A stretch of DNA of 64,000 bases from assembly GCA_020744425.1 (NCBI GenBank), contig JAGMUV010000008.1:992001-1056000 (forward strand). Direction: 5' to 3'. Position numbers and translations under genes: made by a program. Numbering within the stretch: the stretch's first letter is position 1; every line of letters begins with the position of its first letter. Source of the stretch: Dactylonectria macrodidyma. Its lineage: Eukaryota; Ascomycota; Sordariomycetes; Hypocreales; Nectriaceae. Below, in pieces: positions 34,082 through 45,784 of the stretch. The notes under the pieces are model-generated. The model saw nothing but the letters and a program-made list of their open reading frames with translations. It made no database searches and was not told the DNA's origin.

Positions 34082-35275
34082 TTACGAGCAAGTGACGCCG
34101 CTGGGCTGGTTAGAGCAGGAATCATCAGCACCGGAGACAGATACGTCAGTCCAAGTCCAGTCGGTACAGCTACCGCTTCCGCAGTTGACGTAGATGGCAT
34201 AGTTGGCATCTGAATCAACAGTACCCGCAACACCGTCCAGCGTAAAGTCGCTAATGGTGATGCCGTTAGTGGCCTCGTCACCATCGTACGCTTGGTCGAC
34301 GATAATGCCGTAGTCGGTGATGCCGGACAGCTCAATGTCCTTGTAGGTCACGTCTGACACTGATCCGGTGTCTCCAGATTTGGTCTTGATGCGCACACCA
34401 TTCTGGGAGTTGGTCACAGTCGAAGACTCAAAGGTCACGCCGGAGACGGTGTTGTCGTCTCGGCCACCAATGGAACCGATACTCAAACCATGGCCACCTG
34501 AACAGTATCCACCAGTAAAGATGATGTTCTATGAGGTTACGTATGCCATTAGGTGTCTGTTAAGGGAGAAGAAGAGGTCATATCCACTTACCGTGCCAGA
34601 GTTGATGGCCACGCAATCATCCTGGTTGTAAACAGTTGCGCCGGAAATGGTCACACTATCAGAAGAGCCAATATCAAAGCCATCTGTGTTGTGACCGCCA
34701 TTGTCATCGCCATCTGACGCGTCAATGGTTATGCCGGTGAGACTCAGGGTCTGGACGCCATTGATACTGAAGACCTGGACAGGTGGGTTCACGATTTTGA
34801 TGTTCTGGATCGTCGACGTGGTCAAGTCGTGCGCTTGAAAGAACTTGGGCTTCGTCTTGCCGCCGTTGCTTCCCTCGCCGTCCCAGTATGAGGCGCCATT
34901 GCCGTTCAACGAGCTGCCGTCGGCGCCTGACACGGTGATGGAGGTGCCGCTGACGGCGAACAGGGGACCTTCCCACTCCTCATACTCCCAAACGGTCTCG
35001 CCCTCGAAGATGACCTCAGTATCATCAGGGAGGTCGGTCAAATCCAGCGTGGTCCCTGAAGGAACAGTGAGTGCAGACAGGACGATGGTCGCACAGGAAG
35101 ACTTGGAGGCGCTAGCTTGAGAGTATCCGTCAGATCCGCTGAAGGTGCAAGAGCCGTTTGAGGCACGCTTCGATACAGCGCTCGCGGGATTGGGTGCTGC
35201 TGTTGGCCCAGGAGCCGGTGCTGCTAAGACGGTGGCTGCTCCAGTGAGGAGGACTAGCAAAAGGCGATACTGCAT
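34082..35275 (-). CDS. Endopolygalacturonase, GH28, secreted
   Basis: Hydrolyses alpha-1,4 galacturonan of pectin by inversion, acting outside the cell. Exon 1 (35275-34592) and exon 2 (34528-34082) flank a 63-base intron (GTAAGT...TAG); the spliced protein has 376 residues, normal for fungal endo-PGs. The N-terminus [18 protein letters not shown] is a signal peptide, followed by a propeptide ending near KR at about residue 37. All four signature blocks are present: NTDGFD (Asp198), NQDDC (Asp219, Asp220), SGGHG (His241) and RIK (274-276). The repeated valine/threonine/serine-rich strands are the right-handed beta-helix coils. The C-terminal cysteine pair ([13 protein letters not shown]) is typical. 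It stands with a GH16 gene in a plant- or wall-degradation stretch. Confidence 0.96.
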
Positions 35276-35919
35276 GGCGAAGTAGAGTCGAGGTTTACTA
35301 ACGAGCGAACTTATCTTTCTGTTCTAGACTGGTGTCAAAAGAGTGACAAAGGGTGGATTTTGAAGAAGTGGGACTTTTGCAAGTGAGAACTTGAGTAATG
35401 AACGACCTAGCTGCTTGATTTGTTTTGACTATTGTTATTGGAGATCAGTCAAGTATATACTCTCTCTCGGCATTCTGTTCCGTCTATTGAAATACAATCA
35501 TTGTATTTGAAACAAACAGGTACGCAATGTGCGCAAGCAACAACTCCTAAAGAAAGCGTGATCCAATATATTTCACGTCGCATCCGCGGACCTGGAAGAA
35601 ATATTGTGGTTCTCAGTGGGGATTTTCAATCCATAATTCACTGAAACGCGGCAAAACAGTGCCGGACGATATCTTTATATGAAGCCAGTGGGGATTTTCT
35701 CCAGCCGTCCTATCCGGCCAGCCCCAGATTTTGAACCCTGCTCCACCTCCTCGTTTTCCATCGAGGCGGCTCTAAGTGGGCTAGTTACACGGAACTGTCA
35801 AAGAGTTTTCCCATTCGTTAGCAGTCTCAGCGTGCAGGTGACTTTTGTTGGATAGCTTAGGTAACCACTTTGATGACCTCGTAATATGTCCATGTACGCC
35901 CAGTTTACCCTCACCATCA
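35276..35919. other. GH28 upstream region
   Basis: The presumed promoter of the minus-strand polygalacturonase gene and 3' flank of the next gene. A TATATA-like site near 35455 is too far from the ATG to assign. Nothing else is seen. Confidence 0.4.
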
Positions 35920-36766
35920 CTAGAGGCCAGCTAGCCGCCTAAAAGTCTCGTTCTCCAATATCCTCAGACCGCCGTTCAGAGTCGTGATGCCCTTACTACC
36001 GGCCTTAAGCTGAGTGTCATACTTGCCCATGGCTATCTCGGCTAGGAACCGGCCGAGGGACTCCGTTGGACTAAGCATCCACTTGAACGCGAGTCTAATT
36101 GGCGGCGCTACGAATGGCATCATCGCACGATATAATAAGGGCGGGTCGGGGATGTAGGGCTTGATGTCGGGATGCTGGGAGGCGTCTACAAAGCCGGCCC
36201 GAAACGATTCGGTCTGAAGACGGGGGTATACGACCCGCAGCTCGGACAGCAGTGTCTCAGTCTCGCCCTTGATACCGCCGTAGTAAGGGCTGAAGGCGCC
36301 GGGAGTCTGGGTGGCACCTCCGGCAGAGATATAGATGAAGCGGAAGGGCTCGTCCGCGGGGGCGAGGTTAGCGAAGGCCTCAGCTGCGGCCAAGGGGTAG
36401 TCTTTTGTAATAGTAACAAAGTCTCTAGTTTCCGTTAGCGAGCGCTCCCAAAGGGACGAGACAGGCAGTGTAGCGGAAAAGGTACTAGCGATAATAGGCG
36501 ACGCACTCTTTAGAGACCTGGGTCTGGCTGACACCGAGGGCCCAGATAGCGCCGTTAGCTCCCTGAAGCTTGCTTAACACCTCAGGGTCATATTTGGCAA
36601 AGTCGTTGTGGATAATAACGTTGACCCTAGGGTCGTTAGCCCTTTCGGCCATGGGGACCGGTCTCCTACTGAGGATGGAGATTTTGGTGAGGTCCTCCAT
36701 TTTGAGCATGGCATCAAGGACGCTGGTGCCGACAAGGCCGGTGGCCCCCGTGAGTATGAGATGCAT
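35920..36766 (-). CDS. NAD(P)-binding Rossmann-fold protein, atypical SDR / epimerase-like
   Basis: Exon 1 (36766-36507) and exon 2 (36424-35920) are joined over an 82-base intron (GTGCGT...TAG), giving SKEDFVTITKDYPLAAAEAF in frame and 254 residues in total. The N-terminal TGATGLVG is the dinucleotide-binding loop (residues 6-13). The SRRPVP segment after the second strand may contact the NADP phosphate. FIYISAGGATQ and PYYGGIKGETE provide a Ser and a Tyr-x-x-x-Lys-like arrangement (YGGIK). It resembles the nucleoside-diphosphate-sugar epimerase-like group common in fungi, usually cytosolic with no defined substrate. No signal peptide or membrane helix is visible. Confidence 0.85.
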
Positions 36767-38384
36767 GACGAGAGAATGCGTGGTGAGAAATCAAGGGCCG
36801 GGTTAGTCTTGGATGATGACCCTGACGATATGAATTTATTAGTGAGATGGATGAAGGAATTATTGTGGAAACGTGGACGGGTGCGAAAAGAGATGCCGGG
36901 AGAATGCGACGATGATGCGTCTCAATCGACTTTTTATAAACCTTCTTCCTCTCATAACTCCGGTGATCCGAGTGGCTGCCCGGAGATAAGGGGGGCTGCA
37001 AGGATCGGAACGTTAGTGTAACAGGGCTTTTATGCTTGTGGCCGCGCCGCAAGACCTACACACCAAGGGTTTGTGGAATGAGAATATAAAACCAGGACAG
37101 ATCACAATCCGATGCAAGTGCGGATTACTAGGTCCCACACTCCAGAGTTGTAAGTTTTTGTATCTTTTGTATCTAATGACGTCCTATATGGAGAATGTGG
37201 AATAGAGAAGATGGAATGGAGCACTATTCCGCCTACGGTATACTATGATCCAAGTGTTTTGTTGCTACCCTAAAGAGTGCGACATAGGCGGAGGCTAAGT
37301 AATAGATTAGCCAACTGCTCAAGTAGAATCAAGGAGCTTTAGAGAAGCGACGACGAAGGATTCCCAGTTTCCAACGACAAAAAGGTGTCGAGATGTTAAA
37401 GGGAAACGTGATTCGACCTCCTACAATGCAGCATACAACGACCAAGGATCGGGATCAAACGGCACGGTGTTTCAGAGTTGTCGGGTGAGATGTGTAGGTG
37501 AATGAAGTTGACTCTGGTTAGCCATGGTAGAATTTTCTAAATAGGAGGAACCCTGTCCCGTAAAATGAGCTAACAAACTAACGCCCAACCCGCCCGTGCG
37601 CATGCGATCGAATCTGAGCCTTGACATAACGGTCCAGACTACGAACAGGATCCACCATCTGCAGGGCGCACGATGACACCAAACGAATCATCTATTAGCA
37701 CAAATGTGCTGGACTGCATGGCTAGATATGGTATGCTAGCTCGTGGAATTTACTGGCACTGGCGTGCGGGGGGACTTGTGTGCTGGCTGAGATGGTCCTA
37801 GCCAGCGAGTGCTAGTACTCATTCTGCGCTGGCACAATGTGCTAGTCACTGTATGTTCTAGCACACAGCACTGGCTCACGGCTGGTAGATCCAATGCTAA
37901 CACACTTGCGCAGCAAGGCTGACGCGATTGTCAGCCTTTCTATCTAATGTGGCAAAACCTACGATCTCGGCCTGGGAGGGGACCGACTAAATCACCGCAA
38001 GTAGGGTGCGAAAGAACGCAGAATGCGTGGCCAACAAACAGTCGCAATCGCCGGTCACAAACAAACCACAACGTGGCCCTCAGTAGTAGTATAGCAAGTA
38101 TTGGCTTTGATTTAGATGACCAGGTGCATTTGTAGTAATTGAAGTTTCTAGAAACCTGACCACCTGTGTACGACGCTTGCGAACCTGAAGAGCAGATAGA
38201 GAATACTCTAATTGTCGTTGGTAGAGGTGGTCTTGATGGAGCGGGCGCATCGCATGTAGTGAAATATATTGGCGGATCTCTATTAGGTATATATTTTTTA
38301 TAGTGAAACTATATAGGGAAGCAACTTAATGTCCTTAATAAAATGCATTAAGTTATATTCTTAATCTCTTCATTAACTAAACCC
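36767..38384. other. Gene-free stretch with short repeats
   Basis: No convincing gene. About 37690-37920 holds a cluster of short words (GTGCTAG, TGCTGGC and complements). A hairpin with 9-base arms (AAGGCTGAC/GTCAGCCTT) lies at 37915-37938, and a weaker one (ACTTAATG/CATTAAGT) near 38326-38354 in an AT-rich zone. Confidence 0.45.
37915..37938. repeat. Perfect 9-base-arm hairpin
   Basis: AAGGCTGAC and GTCAGCCTT are separated by six bases, next to a cluster of short GTGCTAG/GCTGGC repeats. It could be a small foldback-element relic; the context is not diagnostic. Confidence 0.5.
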
Positions 38385-38635
38385 CAAGCGTTGGGGCCGA
38401 GCGGGACTCTGAGAGGAATTCTTTGGCCGCGGCTTACAACTTCATACATACCAGCAGCCACTGCTTCCGGTGAAGACCACGTCTTTTGGTTCTGCTCATT
38501 CATAATACATGCTTCGAGGACGCGAGAAGGCGAGTCTAGGGCCGTATATGCAGGCTGAGATGCTGTTCAAACCATGCTTGAGCCGGTAAACCTCATCGTG
38601 ATGCCCCCAGGCTCGATCAGGCAGAAGTGAGCTTA

Positions 38636-38685
38636 AGTCAGTGCACCCATTAGATGACCAGGGGCTTAGCTGGACGCCCCACTTA
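38636..38685 (+). repeat. Fot1-like terminal inverted repeat, left
   Basis: 50 bases identical to the reverse complement of 40463-40512; identity ends after ACTTA. Confidence 0.93.
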
Positions 38686-38778
38686 CAGCCGCGTCAACCA
38701 CAACGCGTCTCTAGCCACACGCGTTTCTTCCTTCAATAACACTCAATTCGTCAATTCAACCTCATAACCTTATTTTTT

Positions 38779-40311
38779 ATGCCTAAATACACCCAAGAAG
38801 ACCTTGAACTAGCCATTCAGGATGTGAGAAATGGCGTATCAATACGAAAAGCAGCCAGTCAGCGCGGAGTCCCCAAATCAACCCTACACAGCAAGATAAA
38901 TGGCGTACCTAGCCGCAATGAAGCCCACGAATGGCGTCAGGTGCTTTCCAAATATCAGGAAGACCAGCTCACTGATTGGCTCATCTTTCAAGATAAGCTC
39001 GGCATGGCGTTGACGCATAGCCAGATCCGGAAGTTGGCGATTTCCTTGTTAGGCCGAAGCGGAACCAACCAACGACTCGGAAAACACTGGATGAAGGGCT
39101 TCCTGCGCCGCAACCCGCGAATAAAAACGCTCAAAGGAAAGGGAATCGACCGGAAAAGGATAAATGGAGCAAATCCGGCTGCTATTGGCGGGTTCTTTGA
39201 TCTATTAGGCCAACCAGAGGTCGCATCGATCCCTCAACGCAACCGTTGGAATCTTGACGAAATTGGAGTCTTCCAAGGGCCCGGATCTAACGGGCTTGTG
39301 GTTTGCCAATCAGAGCTTCAATCAACGATTAAGAAACAGCCGCAAAACCTTAACTGGATATCTATTCTTGAGGTTATTTCTGCAACGGGAAGGTGCCTTG
39401 ACCCATTGGTTGTCTTTAAAGGCAAAGACGTCCAGCACCAATGGTTTCCTGAGGAATTAGACTTTCTGACCAATTAGAGATTTACATCATCTAAAAAGGG
39501 ATGGACTAATAACGAAATTGGGCTTGCGTGGCTATAGGAAGTCTTTCTTCCGGGCTTAAAGCCTGCCTAGGCCAATGAAAAGCGGCTTCTTATCCTAGAT
39601 GGGCATGGATTACACATAACGCCTGATTTTATGCGTATTTGTGTGACCAATAGGGTTCATTTACTCTATTTACCACCTCACACAAGCCACGTTCTTCAGC
39701 CTCTTGATATATCAGTCTTTAGGCCACTTAAAGCTGCATATCGGGCTGCTTTACTGCTAGCCAATCCTATTACTGATGCCGGCCCAACTAGGAAGGAAGA
39801 CTTTCTAAAATGCTATTTTCAGGCTAGGAAGAAGGCTATTACTACTCGAAATATCCGTTCGGGTTGGAAAGGAGCCGGGTTGTGGCCAATTAACATCTTA
39901 AAGCCAATGGGTAGCAAATTCGTTATTAAGGATCCTAAGGACTCAATTACAGTCCAATTAGGAGCCCCCATTTCTCCAAAGACGAATCAGAGGTCTGAAA
40001 TCAGCCCTTTTACAACACCTAAGACTTCGAGAGACGTTGCTTTATTAGTCCATTCTAAAAAGAAGGAACTTCTCAACAGCCCAACCACAAGGCAGCTATT
40101 TCGGGCTATTGACCGGGGTTATGATAACCTTCACTTACACAACGCCCAATTAGAAGACAGAGTTCTAGTCCAAGACCGAAATTCAAGCCAATCAAAGGCT
40201 AAGAAGAGAGGAAGGGTTTATAAAGACCCAAATAAGGAATTTTCTAACATCCAGAATGTCAAGAGGGCAAGAAGGCGAATAAAAACGCCCGAGGTTGAAG
40301 ATTCAGAATAG
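38779..40311 (+). pseudogene. Fot1/pogo transposase with three in-frame stops
   Basis: One continuous frame of 511 codons with stops only at 39475-39477, 39535-39537 and 39568-39570 before the true end. The N-terminus has a pipsqueak-type helix-turn-helix (MPKYTQEDLELAIQDV, SIRKAASQRGVPKSTL). A CENP-B-type HTH region follows (LTHSQIRKLA, HWMKGFLRRNP). The DDE/DDD catalytic aspartates are visible in NLDEIGVFQ, LILDGHGLH and VLQPLDISVF, the last two about 35 residues apart as in pogo/Fot1. All three stops are TAG and each could derive from TGG or CAG by one change, the RIP pattern. Without a source of active transposase this copy is non-autonomous. Confidence 0.9.
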
Positions 40312-40462
40312 CTCGTTTTTCCTTTGTTTTTATTGGCTAGTTTTTTGATATTTAGAAAATTCATTAGTTATTTTATAAAAAATCAGTTGAAATGGACCAA
40401 TTAGACCTCTTGGTTGTTATTTTATATATAAGTGAAGTTGAATGAGGATTTTGGTCATTGTA

Positions 40463-40512
40463 TAAGTGGGGCGTCCAGCTAAGCCCCTGGTCATCTAATG
40501 GGTGCACTGACT
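40463..40512 (-). repeat. Fot1-like terminal inverted repeat, right
   Basis: Reverse complement identical over 50 bases to 38636-38685, followed by the TA target duplication. Confidence 0.93.
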
Positions 40513-41090
40513 TATAGAATTATCAACATTCGAACATCGTTCTTCACAGGTGTACTTATTATTCCATTCCGGACGTACCTCTTGACAGACAGACTCCGTG
40601 AAGCCCTCGACAGCAAACTTACTCGCATTATAGTAGGCGCTGCCGGGAAAGGCGATGAATCCACCCACCGACGTGACATTCATTACCACCCCTCCACACG
40701 AAGCCGTCTTCGGGTTTTCCGCATGACCCGCAACGCCTGAAGTGTCAACTTTACTGTACCCCAGAAGTCAGTCTCGACGACTTGTCTAGCCTGCTCCTCG
40801 GTCGTGGACTCTGAATCGCCCATAACAGAGTAGCCGGCATTGTTGACGAGCACATCGATGCGACCAAGCTGGTCGAGCGCGGCGGCGATCGCAGCGTCCA
40901 CTGAAGTCTAGGAGGTCACATCCAGGGCAAGTTTGAGGATATTAGGGCCGTTCGGAATCATTGACACGGCGCTTAGTCGCCGGGCCGTAGCGACTAAGCG
41001 ATGGGCCGCATGCTTGCTAATTAGGTGGGCGAGGGACTGGCCGAACCCTGACGAACAGCCGGTGGCTGTTAAGGTTTTGAGTTAATTTCT

Positions 41091-43176
41091 GCCTGACAGA
41101 ATAACGGATATTGACTTACTGAACCAAACTGCATTGGTAGGAAGTTTATATAACTTCTCAGAAGGCAAATCCATCGTGGGGCTATTGATGCTAGATGGCA
41201 GAGTCAGATTGTATGCGTCAGTGATTTATCCAAGTCTCGATAACACGGGCTTTATAATATGATACTCCAGTCTTCACTATAAAAGTTAACTCCTAAGTCC
41301 ATCGGCTTCTTAATATTGTCCGAACTGCATTAACCCCGGGTATAGATATACGCAGAGTGAATTGTAATCTACGTCCTTTAGCGCTAAGTTGTGCCGGGGC
41401 CACCTAGCTTTCCGATGCTCTCGGAGTGCCGGGGACTGTGAATTCCCCGAAGTGGAATTAAATCGTAATTTGTGGGGACTGCGGATTGGTTTAGCGCTTG
41501 TGACGGCTTGCGTGGTCATTCTATCAGTACTACTAGATGGACTCTTGGATTGATCTGTGGCTGAGGGTCTCCGTAGACATGACGCTATGGAACGCCCGAG
41601 AGACGTAGACTGGGCCAATGGCCCATGGACTATTGGTCTGGACTGCAGTCTGCACTAATAGTCCTCTTAATGGTCTGGACTATTAGGAGCGCTGACCGAA
41701 AATCCACGAAGGGGTGTAACGGTCGGTCTGGATCCAAGGGACATAGCGGTCGAAAGGTTTATGTTGGCAGTAGGATCACGGCGTCGTTGAGCAATATGGT
41801 AATGTTACGTCTGGTAATGGTCAATCGAAGTGACGCGTAGCAGTCAGATAGATTGAGGTAACTAAGTCGTAATCGATAGCTAAGGAGTGTAGTTCTAATC
41901 TAGGGAAGTTTGGGGGGTGCTTTATGCTTTCACATTTAGGAGGCTCATTTGGATCACGATTTCCCGAAGCCGAAATGCCCATCAGGGTGAATTAAATCCC
42001 ACTCAACCCACAGTGGTATGCACTTGTATCAGTCTTCTGCTCCTCCAAGATATCAAAAACGTCCACCACCTGGGTCCACTCGCCAAACGCTGGATCAGCC
42101 TCAGGTGACACAATCTTGCTGAGGAATTGAAGCTGAACCCACTTCCCAAGCCTCATGAAGTCTTTCAGATATTTCACGTCACCATTTTTGCTCGCGAGAC
42201 GGAACTTGACGTTCAGGGCCCGCTTCCCAGCTATTTCTGTCGCCAGCGGCTCCCATCCATTTGGCGGACGTGTAATACAATGGAGTCATTTCGGTATATT
42301 AATTGCGCGAAAACTCTTCTTTAAAGCGGCCTTTTCGTCAATTATCTCATTAAGCATTCGGTGAATTCTTCTGTCTTATTAAACTCTCGGCGGCTGCAAT
42401 GTACAGATCCGAGCAATTTTACAACTCATGCGACCTAAAAATGGCCCAAGAAGTCTGGCTGGCGAATTGAAGCAGTCGGCTAATTCAATATCCCGTGGCC
42501 ACACTACCTAAGAACCGGGCATGATCACAGTCTGGTACTCTCGTAACCCCGTTACAGGCGCCGCCAGTTCGGGCCTTCAGAAAGCCTAATAATTTCATTT
42601 GAGACATGATCCGATTGGGGGTCCTCGGCCGGCTAGGGACCGATCAAGGCGTGCCCCAGCCCTGTTTAGTTATTTTTGATATTAGCTGCGAAGAATGGAG
42701 GTTTAGTAGAGAGATTTAGTAAAGGAAGTTCTGAGGTTCTGGAGGGAGCAAGAGTCTATATATAATTAAGTCTAAGACTAATAGATTATGTCCCTTATGG
42801 CAGCTTAAGTAATGCAAACACATGATACAGAATGCAGAAACAAAAGTCCGAATAGTGGTTTTAACAGTGATAGATACTTATATAAAGTTATTTATAATCC
42901 AGAAGTAATTTTAAATACCTATAGGCCTACCTACCACTAGGTACCTATAGGTATTTAAATCACTAATTATGCAGCTATTCCTTAGCTAGAGAGTCGGATG
43001 CCGCAACAGGCGCCAGAGTTCGACTTGTCCTACAAGTAGGCGAGACTGCAGGGTTAAGGTCACAATTATGTCTGTCATATCGGTATAAAAAACTCCATTA
43101 TCTAGTAGCGACTGATATAAGTACATTGAAAGAATATCCAAGAGTCATCCTTGCCCGTCACATCCTTACTCTAGCA
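41091..43176. other. 2-kb gene-free stretch with palindromes
   Basis: No gene recognised on either strand. Inverted words CTAATAGTCC/GGACTATTAG occur near 41655-41690, and an AT-rich hairpin at 42910-42959 is listed separately. Composition from about 42660 to 42970 is AT-rich, suggesting an old mutated repeat. Confidence 0.45.
42910..42959. repeat. Perfect 16-base-arm inverted repeat
   Basis: TTTAAATACCTATAGG and its exact complement are separated by 18 bases that themselves contain TACCTA/TAGGTA words. This would form a strong hairpin and may be a small TE relic. Confidence 0.6.
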
Positions 43177-44089
43177 TCAAGTCGAATAATGAGCCACATA
43201 CGCCACCTCCATCATGGCACCCCAACTCCCAAGCGTAGCATCATTCGCATTTCCAGGCTGGAATGTTTGTTAGCCATATGGTAAGGATTTTACGAGATGG
43301 AGAGCATACCCAAGTTCCTCCAACAGCGAGGTTCAAGATAAAGTAAAGCGGACTGTGAGCAAGGGTTGCCCAAACTGCCTGGTTACCAATTCGGGATCCA
43401 GTAACTTGGTGGAACTGAGTACCGTCCATGTACCAAGTGATAGATTCAGACTGCCAAGAACTAGCAGCACGATCGATGTCTACTCTCCAGGTATGCCAAC
43501 CATCGTCCGGGATGCCAATAGACCCTCCAATCCCCGTGCCTTCGTTGCAGATTCCGCCAGGGTATACATTACAATGAACAGTTCCGTAGCCCGTAAAGAT
43601 GCCGTTGACTCTTTCCATGATGTCGATTTCTCCACAGGCGGGCCAGCTGCCGCCGTTTCGTAGACTATTTCCGAGCATCCAGAAGGCGGGCCAAATGCCT
43701 TGCTTATTTGCTTGGGCGTTGGTCCCGAAGCGGATTTGTGCTTCCATCCTGGTTCTCTTACCCGCAGCAGGGGTCAAGACATACTTGCTTTCAACACGTC
43801 CCGAGGTCCATCCGTACAGGGCAGAAGAATCTCGCTGGGGCACGATTTGAAGAGTCGCGCCTCCGCTTCGTTGAATGTTGTTGCTAGAGGCTGTGTACAC
43901 CTCCTGCTCTGCGTTAACGTTGAGATATCCGGTGATGATGTTCCATTTGCTTGTATCCGGAGCTTGGCCGGCGGAACCATCGAATGTGTCTACCCAGATT
44001 TTGCTGTAGCCGCTGTATGTTGGCGAGTCCCAAGCAAAGACACCGCCAGCAAGACTAGCTAGGACAAGAAGCTGACTGAAGATCTGCAT
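43177..44089 (-). CDS. GH16 endo-beta-1,3(4)-glucanase-like, secreted (copy 2)
   Basis: Paralogue of the gene at 32055-32984. Exon 1 is 44089-43310 and exon 2 is 43257-43177, with a 52-base intron (GTATGC...CAG) placed after GGTW, the same position as in copy 1. The spliced protein has 286 residues. The signal peptide MQIFSQLLVLASLAGGVFA is followed by the shared mature start WDSPTYSGYSK. The catalytic motif is GEIDIMER and the cleft strand is IWPAFWMLG. The extra residues seen when the intron is read through (VCSPSRK and on) are not part of the protein. It is an extracellular beta-glucanase, and which glucan it prefers cannot be told. The C-terminus MMEVAYVAHYS matches MMEVGYIAHYVS in copy 1. 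Confidence 0.94.
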
Positions 44090-45784
44090 GGCAAGATAAG
44101 AAAGGGGTTGTAATTAGTTGTTTAGAAAAAGGGTTAGAAGGGGTTTAACGAGGGTAAGAAAACGATACTTCGTATAAGGTATCTTCTGTTTCTTTTATCT
44201 CCAAAATACAGAAACTATTACGACTTGCCGGATAAAGGAGGTGACTCGGCTGACTAGATCATACTTATTACTCGTCCCATGTTCTTGGCATGCCTGTCTC
44301 TAGGCAAGGGTTCAGTCGGTCATGAGCAGAAAACAGCAGGTGTTATTTATCCTGAGACTACATTTGTTTCCACCGAAATACGCCCAGCTCTTTAAACCAT
44401 TATTGAAACAGGGTTTCCAGGAAACGGCCCGATGCGTTTACTTTCGGTGTGAAGAATTCCATGGCCATTATTCGTTACGGTCGTCCGGTTTAGCGCTTGC
44501 AATTATCCTTAAGACCAATGAACACGGGTCCTGGCAGTTTAAATGCAAATGGCCAGGGTGTTGCCATGTCAAGGCGCTTAGGATGTAACGGTACGTCGGA
44601 TGATAGCGCAGATCACTTCACTAGGGTACCATCGAGTTGGTTCCCTTGATCATCCGCTACCACGTCTCTAAAGCGGAACTATGGACTTGATGACTACATC
44701 GCCGTCACAAGGGACCAGTCACAGGTCGCGAGTTTACCCGCCTTTCGGGATAATGACCTAGCCAAGACAGTTTTTCGATTGCAACCTAGTAGTCACCGGA
44801 GCATCATTTTCGAATTCCCCATATAGGCTAATGTCCCGCAAAATTCTTGCGAAAAGGATTATAATGCTCTTACTATGTGACCCTGTAATTTCTGCCTGTT
44901 AGCACGTGGCAATGGAAGGAGCATTTTTTTGCACTAGGTCGTTCATCGGCCCGGGAAGGATAGTTAAGAATGCGCGGGCGGCTACGATGCCACTGTGCAA
45001 GAACTCGACAGACTCGTGCTCATTTTTCCAGCCACAAAATGAAGAATAGAACATTTTAGCTTTAGCAGCTCATGTTTGGCGTTGATAGAATGTTGCAAAC
45101 ATATTCGGAAGCCTATTTACTATAGATGGGAAGTCTCACCGATGCTGAAGCAATTTCGTGACCCAAATGTTCGAGATTCTGCCTGAGGCAGCACGCCCGC
45201 AACATGCCGTCACGCGGGGTCGGTACGTACCCTTTCGACGCCGGATGAAGAAAGCTTCACTTTTCTTGACCGTGAATACCTTCACTTTGTAAGTTCTATC
45301 GCGACTTATCGTATCTTTCAGCGTCATATGGAATATCGACATGTGATGTTTCTCGGAGATACGAACTTGTTTCTCAGCTGCGCGAAGATCCCTTGCTGAA
45401 ATGTGTGGCCGCGATTCTTTCTACTGCCACATACATAATGAATACCGTATTGCGCGCAAGGAAATATTGGGGGCCCAATGCTCGGTAACAATGAACGTCT
45501 CTCGGTAGCCAGCACAAAAGTGTCAAGTTTAGCATCATATCACATTTGCCACGTCAGTAGCTAGCAGCTGAATGGTAGGTTTTGAGCTTGGCGCTGATTT
45601 GATTCGCCAGCCTTATATCGTTATAGCAGTGATATAAATTATGCAGAACGAGACATTTATTTATCTCGTTAGGCTGAGACTCAGATCTGACATCTGTTAC
45701 TCTCTCCCAAGTACACCCAAAAGTAGGACAAGGCTCCTGTCGCACAGCAGACAAGCCCGCACTAATTCACCTCACACCGCCAGC
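44090..45784. other. Intergenic region upstream of the HeLo gene
   Basis: A divergent spacer of 1.7 kb. Short frames (for example 44322-44588, 45136-45342) are not supported. The HeLo gene promoter should lie in the right half. An in-frame ATG at 45641 would add 48 residues ahead of the HeLo domain but does not look conserved. Confidence 0.45.

Larger units (their letters stand above)
38636..40512 (+). mobile_element. Fot1/pogo-type Tc1-mariner transposon
   Basis: 1877 bases bounded by perfect 50-base inverted repeats that begin AGTCAGTGCACCCAT, similar in style to Fot1 ends. A TA duplication is present on each side (38634-38635 and 40513-40514). One transposase frame fills the interior. The perfect ends suggest a recent insertion. 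Confidence 0.95.
38385..41090 (-). pseudogene. Short-chain dehydrogenase gene split by a Fot1-like element
   Basis: The N-terminal portion is 41090-40515 and the C-terminal portion 38635-38385; the Fot1 element 38636-40512 lies between. Blocks seen in order are the cofactor loop TGCSSGFGQ, DVLVNNAGYSVMG, MNVTSVGG, AYYNASKFAVEG (the Tyr-x-x-x-Lys pair), LIEPGGI and GMYEVVSRGQRIPLRVPLG. This is a classical SDR of about 280 residues. Damage includes TAG after DVTS near 40910 (probably from CAG), a frame slip near 40715 between VMR and NPKT, and TGA in the C-terminal part near 38570. The element seems to have landed in a short intron, a few bases before its 3' splice site. The gene is dead even without the insertion. 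Confidence 0.8.

Noticed and set aside
37690..37940. Possible CRISPR-like array
   Set aside because: Repeats are short, irregular and in both orientations, and the genome is eukaryotic.
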